A DNA stretch of 64,000 nt, taken from NCBI GenBank assembly GCA_020310875.1, contig CM035407.1, positions 66,555,158 through 66,619,157 on the forward strand. Reading direction: 5' to 3'. This document shows positions 42,325-54,283 of the stretch, one piece after another (the first letter of the stretch is position 1; every line of letters begins with the position of its first letter). A program made the translations under genes and the position numbers. Below the pieces are notes generated by a model. That model saw only the letters and a list, made by a program, of their open reading frames with translations, ran no database searches and had not been told where the DNA came from. The DNA comes from Ceratopteris richardii (taxonomy: Eukaryota; Streptophyta; Polypodiopsida; Polypodiales; Pteridaceae).

Positions 42325-43395
42325 TTCTTCTCCTTTGCTCATATCTCCAATTCGTTCTACCAGTATCTCTGGTACCTTCTTGTGTGATCCTATCTGAGAG
42401 GGAGCAATATCAACCTCAGGGAATTGGTTTGCTATGTGCTTCCATAGCTCTCGTTTAATCTTCAACAATTCTTCTAGAGTGAGATGGCACTATACTTTAG
42501 TGTTCTTTATTACTTTCGTGTTCCTAGGAATCTGTGATTCTTCATTCCTTACTAGTATCATGGGTGCTCTCATGCTGATAGACTTGGCTTCCCAAGGTCC
42601 TATGAACTGAGGTAATTCTGGCAAAGAATTGGATTCAAAATCTGTGTGTTCACTCAATTGTTCTTCCTCTACATCATCATAAATAGAGGGTATGTCTTGG
42701 GGAAATTTCTCTTGCAAGTCATCTATTTCTTGAATAGGAGGATGGGTTTCTTGCTCTTTTCTCCACTTATCTTCTTGGATTTCTCTTAGAAAATTGTGTG
42801 AATACTTGTGTATGGAAGATAGGTTGTCTTCAGCTTTTGTACTTGGTACTTGAGACAAGGATGGTGCATTCATTTCCTGTGTCTTAGAAATAACCGGGTT
42901 CCTTTGTAGATTCTTCTTCTCGTTGCTATTGATCAAGTATTCCAACTTCTCTAGTAGTCCTTGAAAGTGTAATTCAGGTTTCCTCATGTTATTCCAATTA
43001 AGATAACGAGAGGCTTTGAAAATAGTATGTGCTAATTCTACCATCTTCATGTAGAGTTTAGTTCTCTCAATTTCTAAATCTGCTGTTGGATAATTCTTAC
43101 TCATTTCAGCTATCTGGGGTCCTTTTAATCTCACTTGATATGCACGAAACATCATGTCTAAGTTTTTTGGTATGGGTTCAGCTAGAACTGATCCTGATCT
43201 TTGAGCTAGATTCTCCTGATTAGATTCTTGTGAAGTGAATTCTAAGATTTTGGCTCTAGATTCCTTGAGACTTCCTTCCAACTCAGTTATCTTTTTACTC
43301 CACTTTCTCTTAATTCTTTCTTTGGAATCTTTCCAAGATTTCATGTTTTTATTACTAGACTCTCCAACTTCACCAGTTCCAGCTATTTTCTTCAT
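42325..43395 (-). pseudogene. Gyp-B gag-pol linker and start of protease
   Basis: Frame 43395-42490 aligns with Gyp-A 15400-14460: a K/R-rich start, MMFRAYQVRLKGPQIAEM, DLEIERTKLYMKMVELAH, then acidic sequence. The stretch 42325-42489 continues toward the protease active site, which lies on the other side of Cop-2 (29889 downwards). Charged, helical, no catalytic residue of its own. Confidence 0.82.
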
Positions 43396-44451
43396 GATTA
43401 AGTTGTTGATTCCGTAAGAGCATCTGGGATCTTGTTATAGCTTGGATAGGCACACATGTAGGGTTGGATCCATCTGCATTATGTACACTACCTATCACAT
43501 TAATGGGTGTTACTTTTGAGGCATTAGTAGGGTTCTTGGGACAATCTCTTATAACATGCTCTTTACCACACTTGGCACAAAAACCTGGTATGTTATAGCA
43601 TTGTGACTATCCCGCTATTGGAGGATGTGGACAATCCTTAATGAAATGATCTCCTTGGCACCTAAAGCATGGTCCTCTAGGGCCCTGTGGTCTTTACTAT
43701 CTTACTTAGGGTCATGGGTTAGGATTCATATACATAACATTAGCATAGTCGGGCTCCCAACTGGGTTCCAATGGTGGACTATCATATTGATATGTTTCCA
43801 TATGTTCTGGTGACTCTATATAATATGCAAGTGGACTATCTACATGGGTTGAGTCAAAACTATTAGAATTCGGGTCACTTTCAGTGATTAGGGGTGAAGA
43901 AGGTACTAAAGCCCTATTGAGGTTTTCTTCTGCAACATCATATTTGACTAGGATGACATTTGCTAGTGGGGGTGGCTGCTGAGCTAAAACAGGTTGTGAT
44001 CTTTGTTGAGCCTGATATGGATAGTTCTGAGGAGGCTTGTAGTAATGAGGCTAAGCATCATATTGACCTTGATACCTACTTGGTTGGGGGTATGCTTGGG
44101 GGTAGTTCTCTCGTACTACTTGTTTGTTGTATGGGCAATCATGGGCTGTATGATTCATGTATCGTCTCTCAATCGTACAGTATTGGCCACTAGGATTGGC
44201 TTGTAGTTGTGTTACATTGGAACACACATTTGCCATGTGATCGCCATCATAGGTGTAACAACGCTTGTTTGTTGTTAATCTAGGCATCTGTTTACTAGAA
44301 ACTCCTAGTTTTTGGGCCACTTTTCCGCTAGGTCTTCTATCGAATTAGAAAGTTTTGAGGATGCTAGAGATGAAAAATCTGAGTCCTTATAGAACTTTGA
44401 GAGTTCCAAAGCATCTCGTAGGTTGTCCTCAATGTCTATACAAATCTACAG
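43396..44451 (-). pseudogene. Gyp-B nucleocapsid with CCHC knuckles
   Basis: Minus-strand boxes: CYTYDGDHMANVC (second Cys lost) and CTIERRYMNHTAHDC (44290-44140), a P/Q/Y-rich stretch, then CFRCQGDHFIKDC and CAKCGKEHVIRDC (43690-43545). Spacing is mostly CX2CX3HX4C. Broken by several stops. Upstream on the minus strand it abuts a displaced block (44452-44807). Confidence 0.75.
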
Positions 44452-44807
44452 TGTAAGTGGAGGAGCTACCGGCGAATCGTGGTCATCATGTATCCAACTG
44501 TGGGTGGTCCGTGGGATGGAGTGAAATAGGGATAATTAAGTCAGTCTTGGCACTGCTTATTATTTTGAACTTTGATTGCGAATGCCTTCCAGGAGCGAAG
44601 TCTTGGTATAGGTCCCAAACATGGGTTATACTTCAAATGCAATGGTGTCTTGACCCATGTGCTCATCATTTCTGGATATGTTTGTAACAATTCCTGGTGC
44701 CAAGTTGGTTGAAAGATTTCACTTTTTTGTGCTTCCAATGGCAAGTCGTCAGGCTCAAACTGAGTTGCATGTGATAGTTTCTTGCCCGTCCCCTTTTCAA
44801 TCGCTGG
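44452..44807 (-). other. Displaced 3'-ORF block inside Gyp-B gag
   Basis: About 356 bases homologous to Gyp-A 4777-5137 (post-integrase ORF; e.g. frame 44744-44541, KAFAIKVQNNKQCQD), lying in the same orientation in the middle of the gag region. The gag homology resumes on both sides (A-equivalents ~16408 and ~16437), so the block replaces about 30 bases. No terminal repeats or duplication are visible. Confidence 0.85.
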
Positions 44808-46130
44808 GATCCTTCAAGTATACATAGGAATGTAGTTTAGAGCTTAAGAGGCCATCTAAAAACAATGACACTTGCTTGGCCTATGAGGGTAGTTCTTCCA
44901 TTGGACATCTCTCAACATACTGTCTAAACCTATGTCCCACCAATCTCACTATTTCCTAAGGGGTTTGATTGAAGCTATGAATCAAAAAAGAAGTATCATG
45001 TGTGATTCCACTTTTAGAGAATTCCATGATGAATGATTCTAACAAGTGATGAATATCCGTAAATTGCCTTTGTTGCAATGGTTGGAACCAAGTTAAAGTT
45101 GTGTTCTTTAACATTAGTCCAAATGCATTATATTGCATAAACATGTCTTCTACTTGCTCTCCCCGTAGCACTTGCTTAAATTCCGCAACATGGTCATAGG
45201 GGTCCCCTGTCCCATCAAAGTAGTTCTTCATTGACTTTACTAATTGAGTGAGTCTTAGTACCCTGGGGTGTTCATGTGGTCTGGGTAGAGGAAAATCATC
45301 CCTACCACGTGGTATTCTAGGTTCCCTTTATCTTTCCATTCTATCAGTGTCCCTCGTTGTTCTATCCCTTCCTATGGGATGAGTGAAACTTACTTCCGAT
45401 TTCTCTTTGTTCTTCTCTCTTTCAATGCCATGGGCTGATGATGTTCCAGCTCCTCGATGGCTGTTGTTTACATTTGTTCGTGATGGAGGGAATACTAACT
45501 CGCCTCTCCATGTGTAGAAAAGTCTTGCATGGTCCGGCACTACAACTACTCGATCTGAAGTATCATCTAGGTATACAATCTTTCGAGGTGTATCTGGCTC
45601 CTTGAATTCGTAAATCATGATGGATCCTACTTCACTAGGTTGTTCCATTCTATACCTCCAAAATGCTTCAACAGTTTCCTTATTCAGAAACAATTCTATG
45701 CTTTTATTATCCTCAGGGATCCATTCTAGGTTTAGCACTCTTGTCAATATAGATTTCCCTCTAGGTGTCCTGGGTTCTTCTCCTAGTGGTTCTTTTCCTT
45801 GGGATCTCGCTTCTTTATCTGGACTTACTATACCGAACTCATTGGTATGATTAGGTTGAGTACTTATGATGTACATTGTTACTTCTTTGTCTATGTATGC
45901 GTCTCTCTAGAATTTCACCACTAGATATTCCGATCCAATGGGTTGGTCAAGATTGTGCAATTGCACCACTCATCTTCAGAAACCATCCTCATAGATGCGA
46001 GCACCTAAGTGGTTAGTTCAGACATATTCTAATTGGTTTTCATAGGGTCCTTCGGGTCTTTTCAGATATGCTACATTTAACTCTCCTTCTAGTCTTTCCA
46101 TACTAAAAGCCATTTCCGATTCACTAGTAT
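44808..46130 (-). pseudogene. Gyp-B Gag capsid region
   Basis: Frames 45876-45328 and 45231-44956 align with the Gyp-A Gag: TPRGKSILTRVL, EAFWRYRMEQPSEVGS (no stop here, unlike Gyp-A), YDHVAEFKQVLRGEQVEDMF, TTLTWFQPLQQRQF. Stops at 45325-45327 and elsewhere. The N-terminal part (to about 46130) is degenerate but alignable to MNNSYPYELS of Gyp-A. Confidence 0.8.
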
Positions 46131-46610
46131 CTGAGCTCAACTCGTAAGGATAACTATTCAATTGCTGTGCCCACGAACCTGTAGTGGTTCCTACGCTTGC
46201 TTATAATGACCTAAGGCTTCGTTAGTCTGACTTACCTATATGCTTGCTCGATCTAAGGTTCATGAATTTACTCCCTGAATCACTTGATAAACACTTCGAT
46301 CATCAAAGTTTCTTTGTTCTTAATTAATTGTTTCATTTTTAATTCCTTTAGGTTCTTATCTTGTTTTCAATGTATATGTTAGGAGTCGACATTCCATTGT
46401 GCTTTTGAGTTCTCATTCCGTCGCACTTTTCTTTCTTTTAGGTCTTCATACAACACACTTTTATCTTAGTCTTGGATTTGAAAAATTAAGTCTCTTACAC
46501 TTGATGCGTTCCTATCGTCTTCCTAAGTTAATCCACAATGGTAAACGTTTAGCCTAAGCTAATAATTGACTGAAGGGGTTGCGTATTCTTCCAACCTCGA
46601 GTCAGCTTTG
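46131..46610 (-). other. Gyp-B 5' leader fragment
   Basis: Homologous to Gyp-A 17796-18226 and Gyp-C 52258-52650. It ends at gctttg (46610), where Cop-4 is inserted; the rest of the Gyp-B leader and its 5' LTR are not seen. Confidence 0.75.
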
Positions 46611-46840
46611 TGTTGGAGATAGACGTCTGTGGAAACACGCGAACAACACAAGGAAGAAGAAGAAGCTTGCAGCACAACCCACAATACTGAATGTATTACT
46701 AGAGAATGTACAAAGATAAGTAGCCCATTAGGGCAATAGGCGTATATACAAGTCGAGGGAAAAAAACCTCCTAAATAGGGACAAAAGTGCCTCGGTGGTC
46801 CTAGTGTGTTCACACACATCACTACCTAAATATATCAACA
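46611..46840 (-). mobile_element. Cop-4 3' LTR
   Basis: 230 bases with TG/CA ends. Assigned by its abutting polypurine tract on the inner side, since no second copy is available in the window. Confidence 0.75.
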
Positions 46841-46855
46841 AATCCCCCCTAGGAG
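46841..46855 (-). promoter_or_regulatory. Cop-4 polypurine tract
   Basis: CTCCTAGGGGGGATT on the minus strand ending at the LTR. Confidence 0.85.
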
Positions 46856-46914
46856 TGGTGCAGTGAACAAGGAGCTGGCACTCATGTATAACGAAGTGCC
46901 AAGCTATGTGGAAA

Positions 46915-48552
46915 TCACTCCACAAAAGGAAGTAAGCCCAAAGCTTTGCGGAAAGCTTCAAACTTCTCCCTAGGCAGAGCCTTTGTGAAAAGGTCTGCAA
47001 TGTTCTCTTGCGTGGGCACATATGCCAAGCTGATCTCCCCAACAGAGAACCTCTCCCTGACATAGTGATAATGCACCTCAATGTGCTTAGTGTGAGCATG
47101 GAACACAGGTTTCCTCGCAACTGTCAATGCACTTTGAGTGTTAGTGAAGATGGTGGTGGCAGAAGTCTGACCAACACCCAAATCAACCATTAGGCATCTG
47201 AGCCACACACACTCAACAATCATTGTGAAAGTTGCCCTATACTCAACATCACAACTAGAAGTGGCCACAGTAGGCTGCTTCTTGCTCAACCAAGATATAC
47301 ATGAGCTACCAAGCATGAAGCAAAAACCACTAGTGGATACACGAGTGTCATAGTAACCAGCCCAATCAGAGTAAAAAAAAGCATGCAAATCTGGCAGTAG
47401 TGATCCCCCCTTGGGAGTACCACTCAAATAGCGAAAGATGTGCTTAACTGCCTGCCAATGCTTGACTCTTGGGCAATGCATAAACCTGCTCATCTGTGAG
47501 ACATCAAACTGAATATCTGGCCAAGTAATGCATAAGTAAATCAAGCATCCAACAGCCTACTGATAGAGAACAACATCAAATGCATCTCCAGAATAATGAA
47601 GACTCAAATGTAAACCTGTCTCCATAGGAGCGGCAATAGGTTTACAGTCTTCAAGGCCAAAACGCTGCAATAATGTGTCAATATATTTCATTTGATACAA
47701 AGCCATTCCACCATCAACTTGCATAAACTGAATGCCCAAATAGTGATGCAAATGCCCCAAATCAGACATCTCAAATGAGGCATGGAAATCAGCCATAAAA
47801 TCAGCAATATGCTTCTCAATAGGACTAGTGAGCAACATGTCGTCAACATAGACAACAATGATCATAAGCACATCATTAGCACACTTAACATATAAGGTGC
47901 TTTCAGTTGGACTATTCTCAAAACCATGTGCAATCAGATAGGCATGTATCTTCTCATACCAAGCACATGGTGCTTGCTTTAAACCATATAATGCCTTCTT
48001 TAACTTGCACACCTGGTTTTCATGTCCTTTCTGCATAAAGCCACGGGGCTGAAAAACATACACTTCTTCATGCAAGTCACCATTCAGAAATGCTGTTTTA
48101 ATGTCCAACTGATGTACATTCCAACCATGATGAGCTGCAAGTGCACAGATGCTCCTAACAATAGTCATATGGCATGTAGGTGCAAAGGTCTCATCAAAAT
48201 GATTGCCTCTTTCCTATGCATAACCCTTTGCAACAAGCCTAGCCTTATACCTATCAACTGTACTATCCTGTTTACGCTTCAACTTGTATACCTACTTAGT
48301 GCCAATGGCCTTCTTGCCAAGAGGCAAGTCACATAAAGACCAAGTACCATTCTTCATTATAGCATCATGTTCAGATTGCATAGGAGCCATCCAATTTTCT
48401 AAATTTTATGCTTCATCAAACGAAACAGGCTCATTCTCATCACAGAGACTAGATGCAGCCATAGCATAGCAATCTGATGCAAAAGAGGCACTATGAGAGC
48501 CTGATAGAGTACAATATGACAGAGTTGCATCTAATTTGCTGCCATGCAAGGT
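46915..48552 (-). pseudogene. Cop-4 RT and RNase H with in-frame stops only
   Basis: A single frame shared with the integrase. RT: WMAPMQSEHDAI, VYKLKRKQDSTVDRYKARL, HQLDIKTAFLNGDLHEEVYV, KKALYGLKQAPCAWYE, YVDDM. RNase [58 protein letters not shown]. Stops at 47554-47556, 48214-48216 (Gln position), 48292-48294 (Trp position) and about 48406-48408, with no frameshift. Inactive. Confidence 0.88.
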
Positions 48553-49905
48553 CTACACCAGCCATTTTGGCATAGTTCTTGTCTGCTCAATATCAGCTCT
48601 CTCATCAATAAGTGCATCATGTACATCTACATCAGAAATGGAATTATCTGCATCATCACATGAAACTTGCAAAGGCTGAGAACTTGCCTCATTAGGACCA
48701 ACACTAGACTGTCCGCTTGTAAAAAAAGGCAGCAAAATATCATACATGTCTTTGGAGCTAACAGATGTATCCTTAGTACATGAAAGAAATGGCTGAATAG
48801 CATCTTCCAAAAAAACAACATCACGTCTAATCAGAATGCATTTAGTATGTCGATGATATATACGATAGCCTTTACGTTCAGAACTATATCCAACAAAAAT
48901 ACATTTTACTGCTTTATCATCCAATTTTCTGCGATGTTGTTCAAGCACTAATGCATATGCCAAACAACCAAAAACACGCAGATGAGCAACAGATGGCTCG
49001 CGGTCATGCCAAGCCTCATATGGAGTGATGGACTGCAGCGCTTTAGTGGGACACCTGTTGAGTACATATGCTGCACACATGACAGCCTCAAGCCAGAAAC
49101 TATGTGGTAAAGCCTGACTCTTGACCATACACCTCGCCATCTCCATGAGTGACCCGTTCTTTTGTTCAGCAACTCCATTCTGTTGAGGTGTATATGGCAC
49201 TATACACTGGTGTTTTATCCCACCTTCAACCAAAAATGCATTAAAATCAGAACACATATATTCCCCCACTCGATCAAAATGGAGGGTGCCCATTTTACAT
49301 GCTGACAGATTTTCAGCCAAAACCAAAAACTGTTTGAAGCACATGAAAACTTCAGACTTTGCCTTCAATGGATATACCCATGCATGCCTGGAAAAATCAT
49401 TGATGAAAGTCACGAAGTAAAGATAATTCCCAAAAGAAGGTGTCTGCATAGGACGACATACATCACTATGTACAAGCTGTAATTTCTGTGTAGCCCGAAC
49501 TGAAGCATCTTTTGGAAAGGATGAACACTGCATTTTTCCCAAAATAAATCCTTCGCAAACATGTTTACCGGGTGCCTCAAGTTTGGGCAAAGAGGACACC
49601 ATTTCAAATTTCTGTAGGCATAGAAAACTAACAAAATTCAGATGACCAAAGCGTGCATGCCAAAGCTTTGCATCTGACATAGCAAGAGAATCATTCACTG
49701 CACATGCCAAATCATTTACAGATCTTTCATAGTCTATGAGCTTATACATCCCACGACATAAAATGCCAGAAGCAATAATCACATCGCCATTTGACAGATC
49801 ATGAATTGTACACCTGTCATCAACAAATTTCACAACCAAGCCAATCTTGGCTAATGCAAAAACTGATAACAGGTTCTTCTTGATCCCTGGCACAAAAATG
49901 CAGCA
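48553..49905 (-). pseudogene. Cop-4 integrase (N-terminally truncated polyprotein)
   Basis: Open for 446 codons. It starts at the end of the protease domain (VPGIKKNLLSVFALAK), then the zinc segment LWHARFGHLNFVS ... CEGFILGK (the second Cys is replaced by Ile), the core with VHSDVCRPM, HFDRVGEY and NGVAEQKNGS, then ITPYEAWHDREPSV and KCIFVGYSSERKGYR. The first triplet is GTG, so there is no natural start: upstream Gag and protease are lost at the junction near 49905. A stop separates it from RT in the same frame. Confidence 0.87.
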
Positions 49906-52257
49906 GCCACAATAAACTCACTGCAACTTTGGCCTGCATATAGGAGTACGCTTACAGTTACAAAAAGAAACTTGAAGATGGCTTTTCACAAAAGAGCAAA
50001 TGCTACCTCCTCCTTAACGTATGGCTTTGTTCTATTAACAAAAACTGTGTTACATCAATTAACAACAATAAAACTAAGATGAGAGGCACGAAATAATCGT
50101 GTGGGATTGACAATAAGGGCCAATAATGCTATCAGGGTGCTTGTCTTCCGTAGTCTGCTTGCCTTTCGCTTATAGCACTACCAAATTTGACCAGGTTCTA
50201 TGAGGGATACTTCCAGATAACGTGATAATGTAGTTTACATATATAACAGACATAAGTGCACAAACGATGATTCTTTTCAGAGGATTTCGCTGTGATAAGT
50301 ATATTCCGTATGAAAACAATAATAATATTCTTTTCTATAACAGGTAATTATGATAACTACATAGGCGACAGATCACAGCATCAGCATCATCAATCGAATC
50401 AAGAGGGATTTGAAACCTTAATTTATAATTGAAAACAGTAGTTGAATATTTAATATCTCATTGTTTAAGGTCAATCAAAATGAATTTCACGCATTCGCCA
50501 CTATGCATGAATCTTCCTGTAGTTCATCAAAGGTTTGTGAGAGCATTAGATTCGTCAGAACAGATCAGAGAATACACTTTGGAGAACATTAGAATCACAG
50601 ATCACTGAGTACCGTTCAGTGTTGTCACAATTACCTCAGAGAAAAAGTCAGATACACAAATATGCATGTAAGTGCAGTAGCTTATCGCACTTTGATGCAA
50701 ATGAACATGGATTATTATCCGATGGATTACTCCAGCCTTAGTGTATGAGTTGAATTCATCTTGTATCACAATAAGAGTGATCACACTCACACCTTATCAA
50801 TTAGAACAATATCATCTGATATAAATTTATCAATTCTATGAGTATTCAACACTATATCATGTACGAACCTGAGCACAACGCATATCGAATACAAACTTAA
50901 TCTGACAAAACTTGAAAACTAGGAGAATAGCATGATTGAATATAGTTGCACTAAGAACATAAGATTGCATGGAAGTGATTGTACCATGACCTGGAAGAAA
51001 ACAATGTCCATATTACTTAGAATCGCTAAAGTTCAAAACATTATTCGCATCAAACTACTGGAAAAAGCTACGTATATGATCTACATCTGAACAACAGGTT
51101 TGTTTTTAAAGAATATAAGTGTGCAGAGTGATATTAACAGGTGATCCTCTACGCAATGCACATCAGCAAAGACAAAACAATAAGTAAACAAATATTGCGC
51201 AATTTATTCAGTCCTCCATCATTGACTGATTATGCAATTGTTTTCTGAAATAAATCCATATAAAAGAGTTCATAAACGCTTATCTATACAACGATCACCA
51301 CCAAGCTCTTTAACGTCTTAATCTTTCCCTGGTTGCGTGAACATTGGTTCTCATTTAAGATCAACTGTGCCAGGTCCCTTAATGTGATGAAGTTGATTGT
51401 CAGAGCCTCGCAAAAATATCAAACACCATGTACAACAATTTGCCGATTTCCCATAGGTCTCTTCAGATCAGAATTTAATCATCAAATAGTCATGAGCAGC
51501 ATTGATCCTTCTTCTTCCTCTCCGAGGTTGAGCCACAGATTTGGGTAATTAGATAAAATCATGTCGTTCTCACGGTGCCTTTTCTCCCCTTCCTCACATC
51601 ATGTCTGCCAGAAAAAAAACGTGAAGTGGCCTTCCCCGCCTGTATCTTCAGTGCCTTTTTATCTCCAAGATCATAAGCGACTTCTCCCTCTGCGGCTGCT
51701 TTCCTTTCTTCAGTTCTCTGAACACGAGTACATGTTTCTTTCCCTTTCCTCACGATGATTTCAGTTTATGTGCCTCTGCTCATGAAGTCCGATTCTGGAA
51801 GATGCATGAGTTCGCACATCTCTGTCCGTGAAGTCCAACTCAGAAGAATGCATGAGCCCTTTCACTTGAGATCAAAACTCTAAAGTTAGAGTTGAAAACA
51901 GAACTGCCCATGGCTTCCATAGCACCATGATTTTTGTGAAGAGATATATGATGATATTATAGGCGATTATCTCTACTCACGTAACTATTGTAAGGCCTTT
52001 TCTTTTCTACAACAGAGTTTCAATCAATAGAACATTTACTATTATTCTCTATCTTCATCTCTCTGTCAATATTTTCTTTTTGTCAATATTGCATCTGAAG
52101 CATCAGTATGAGAAACGTTTTCTTTGAAGAAGCTCATCACATTGTCAAATTTGCTCGAATATAATACGATCATCCTTCAAATAGAGGTTTGATTGTTCTT
52201 TGTGTCAAAGATCATGCTTTAGTAAGGAGAGTAAGGAGAGTAAATCTCTCCGACATC
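49906..52257. other. Unassigned AT-rich stretch
   Basis: 2.35 kb with no ORF over about 90 codons, no LTR pair and no similarity to other parts of the window that I could find. A TATA-like tataaaagag lies at 51259-51268 (plus), without a downstream gene. It joins Cop-4 truncated in its protease on one side and Gyp-C truncated near gag on the other. It may be a decayed element, host sequence or both. Confidence 0.5.
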
Positions 52258-53318
52258 GGTCTGACTTACCTATATGCTTGCCTGATCTAAGGTTCATGAA
52301 TTTACTTCCTAAATCACTCGATACACACTTCGATCATCAAAGTTTCTTTGTTCTTAATTACTTGTTTGTTTTTAATTCCTTTAGATTCTTATATTGTTTT
52401 CAATGTATACATCAGGAGTCGACTTTTCGTTGTTCTTTTGAGTTCTCATTCCGTCAGACTTAAGTTCTTTCCTTTATGTCTTCGTACAACACTCTTTTAT
52501 CTTAGTCTTGGACTTGAAAAATTAAGTCTCTTGGACTTGATGCATTCCTATCATCTTCCTAAGTTAATCCACAATTCTAAACATTTAGCCTAAGCTAATA
52601 ATTGACTGAGGGGGTTGAGTATTCTTCCAACCTCAAGTGAGCTTCGTTGATAGCTGTGATGCACAATAAGTAGCACTTCCCAAGCCTTGCGATCTCCTCC
52701 TACCTTGGTTTGATTGCCCTTGGATAGCTCTTGCTAGACCTGTCAAAAGCCAATGTTTAGACCAATCCTTAAATTAATGCTCAAGCACTGGGATATATAC
52801 ACCTTTAAAGGTCATCTCTCCTTTGGCAAAATTTCTCCAAATGCCCCCTTTCTTTTCTAGTCCCACAAACGGATCAACCACAAATTTACTTATGTAAATA
52901 TGAACACATTATTCTTGAAAAAAATAGCTGAGATCACGTAGCACTTGAAAAGAGCTTTCTAATGAGCTATAAAGCTCAAAAAATGAACTTTGAATGACAA
53001 AGTTATGAACGTTCAGGCCCTCGGGGGTAAAAATTGACACATAGGTTTTTCTTCAATTATGCGCGAAGGGGTCTCCAATAAGCTTAATCACCCAAAAATT
53101 CACTCAAGATAGCCTCAAAATAGCCCAAAAAATAAAACTCTAATTTTGGCATTTTAGATGGACAATCGCGATGTTCTACGATAATCGCGATGGTCGGGGA
53201 CCATCGCGATGGTCCAGTTGAACTGTTGCGATGGTCTGGTGCAATTGCGATGGTCTGAATGTGCGAGGCATCATGATGTTCAAAGGTGAAGTGTCATGAT
53301 GTTCTGTCTATTGAGCAA
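52258..53318 (-). mobile_element. Gyp-C leader, gag-proximal part
   Basis: Starts abruptly (tctgacttacctatatgc) and aligns with the leaders of Gyp-B (46225-46610) and Gyp-A (17858 on). It is closer to Gyp-B: about 90% in the shared 150 bases I compared, including the segment missing in Gyp-A. It ends at the Gyp-D insertion (agcaa, 53314-53318). Gag and everything downstream on the minus strand are absent. Confidence 0.82.
53163..53300. repeat. Decayed TCGCGA-core array of Gyp-C, part 1
   Basis: About seven copies of (T)CGCGATGG or decayed forms (TTGCGATGG, TCATGATG) in 140 bases, at the same leader position as the Gyp-A array. Part 2 is 58700-59077. Confidence 0.82.
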
Positions 53319-53928
53319 TGTTGAAGCTGAAGGTCAAGGACAAAGCACAAGAGCACATCAAAGAGGTGGACACACAAGAAGAAGGAGCAAGTAGGGAGCT
53401 CCAAGAAGTGTATGTCAAATTTTTAGAAGAAATCCCTATAAAAATAGTGATTTTCATCACTAAAAACCATTGTAAATACCCTTTCCTATTTTTGTAACTC
53501 CATTTTGTTCAAGCTGAGGAGTCCTCAAGCTTGAGGAGTACTACAAATATCATCCTACCAATTTTCATAATTTTTAGACTTCATTTGAGCCCTCAAATAA
53601 GCCCTATAACCTAATTTTTAACTAGGCCAGACACTAGGTCTTGGCAAGGCCAAAACTAGTTAAAAAAACTATAAAAAGAGCTAGAGAGCTCATTTTTGAG
53701 GTTAGCTTGTTAGAGAATAGAGCTTTTGTAAGAGAACTCATTTGCAATCGAAGCTTTCCATTGTTCCTCTCTTTGATCTTACCTTGTGCGCGTGTGTGTG
53801 TATGCGTGTGCATGTTTGTGTGCTTTCACTCACGCACTAGTGCCTTCACTTGCTCGTGGTCCTCATACCGGTCCTCACGTCTCCGCAGATTGACAAGTAA
53901 AGGAGGTGGTGCTTATGCTTGAGCTACA
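53319..53928 (+). mobile_element. Gyp-D 5' LTR (610 bp)
   Basis: Starts tgttgaag, ends gagctaca before the PBS. It shares with the Gyp-A LTR the promoter block TATAAAAAGAGCTAGAGAGC (about 53671-53690) and the stretches near gtgattttcatcac and gaggagtcct, but is otherwise diverged: a related subfamily. Confidence 0.85.
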
Positions 53929-53936
53929 CCAAATTT

Positions 53937-53954
53937 TGGCACCGTTGCCAGGGA
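53937..53954 (+). promoter_or_regulatory. Gyp-D primer-binding site (Asp-tRNA-like)
   Basis: TGGCACCGTTGCCAGGGA. It differs from the expected tRNA-Asp complement at two positions, both CpG-to-CpA changes. Confidence 0.8.
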
Positions 53955-54283
53955 GAGAGCTTTGAGGACGAGCGTTGTGATGGTAAGATCATAGATATGC
54001 GATGTTGGAAGGTAAAAAAATTATCATTTCTATTATTTTTTTGATTTTTCTTCTCCATCTTCATCATCATCATCATCTCCATCTTCATCCATCTTCATCT
54101 TCATAGAAATTTCTTGTTTTTTAGTGCATTTTCACCATTTTCATACCATAATTCATGCATTACTGTGTGGGAAGGAGTGAGGATGTGCAAGGGAGAGCAA
54201 GTGCTTGTGTTTTTTCATGATTTTTTGCACATACGGAGCTCACCATTGCTCGGCGCTCAGAAATTCGAAGTTCCCACAAAAAA
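53955..54283 (+). other. Gyp-D leader, PBS-proximal part
   Basis: Non-coding, with a catcttcatcatcatcatc-type simple repeat at 54056-54105. No frame with motifs. Confidence 0.6.

Larger units (their letters stand above)
46611..49905 (-). mobile_element. Cop-4: 5'-truncated Ty1/copia element
   Basis: 3' LTR at 46611-46840 (tgttgg ... tcaaca), polypurine tract at 46841-46855, then RNase H, RT and integrase on the minus strand. Gag, most of the protease, the PBS and the 5' LTR are absent; homology ends near 49905. The left edge lies in the Gyp-B leader. No right target duplication was found. Confidence 0.88.

Noticed and set aside
51333-51758. Short frames near a TATA-like sequence as a host gene
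   Set aside because: All under 75 codons, on both strands, without conserved motifs or splice structure that I can support.
46131-53318. Gyp-C as the missing 5' end of Gyp-B
   Set aside because: The stretch 46225-46610 is repeated at 52258-52650 with about 10% difference, so they overlap and must be separate insertions.
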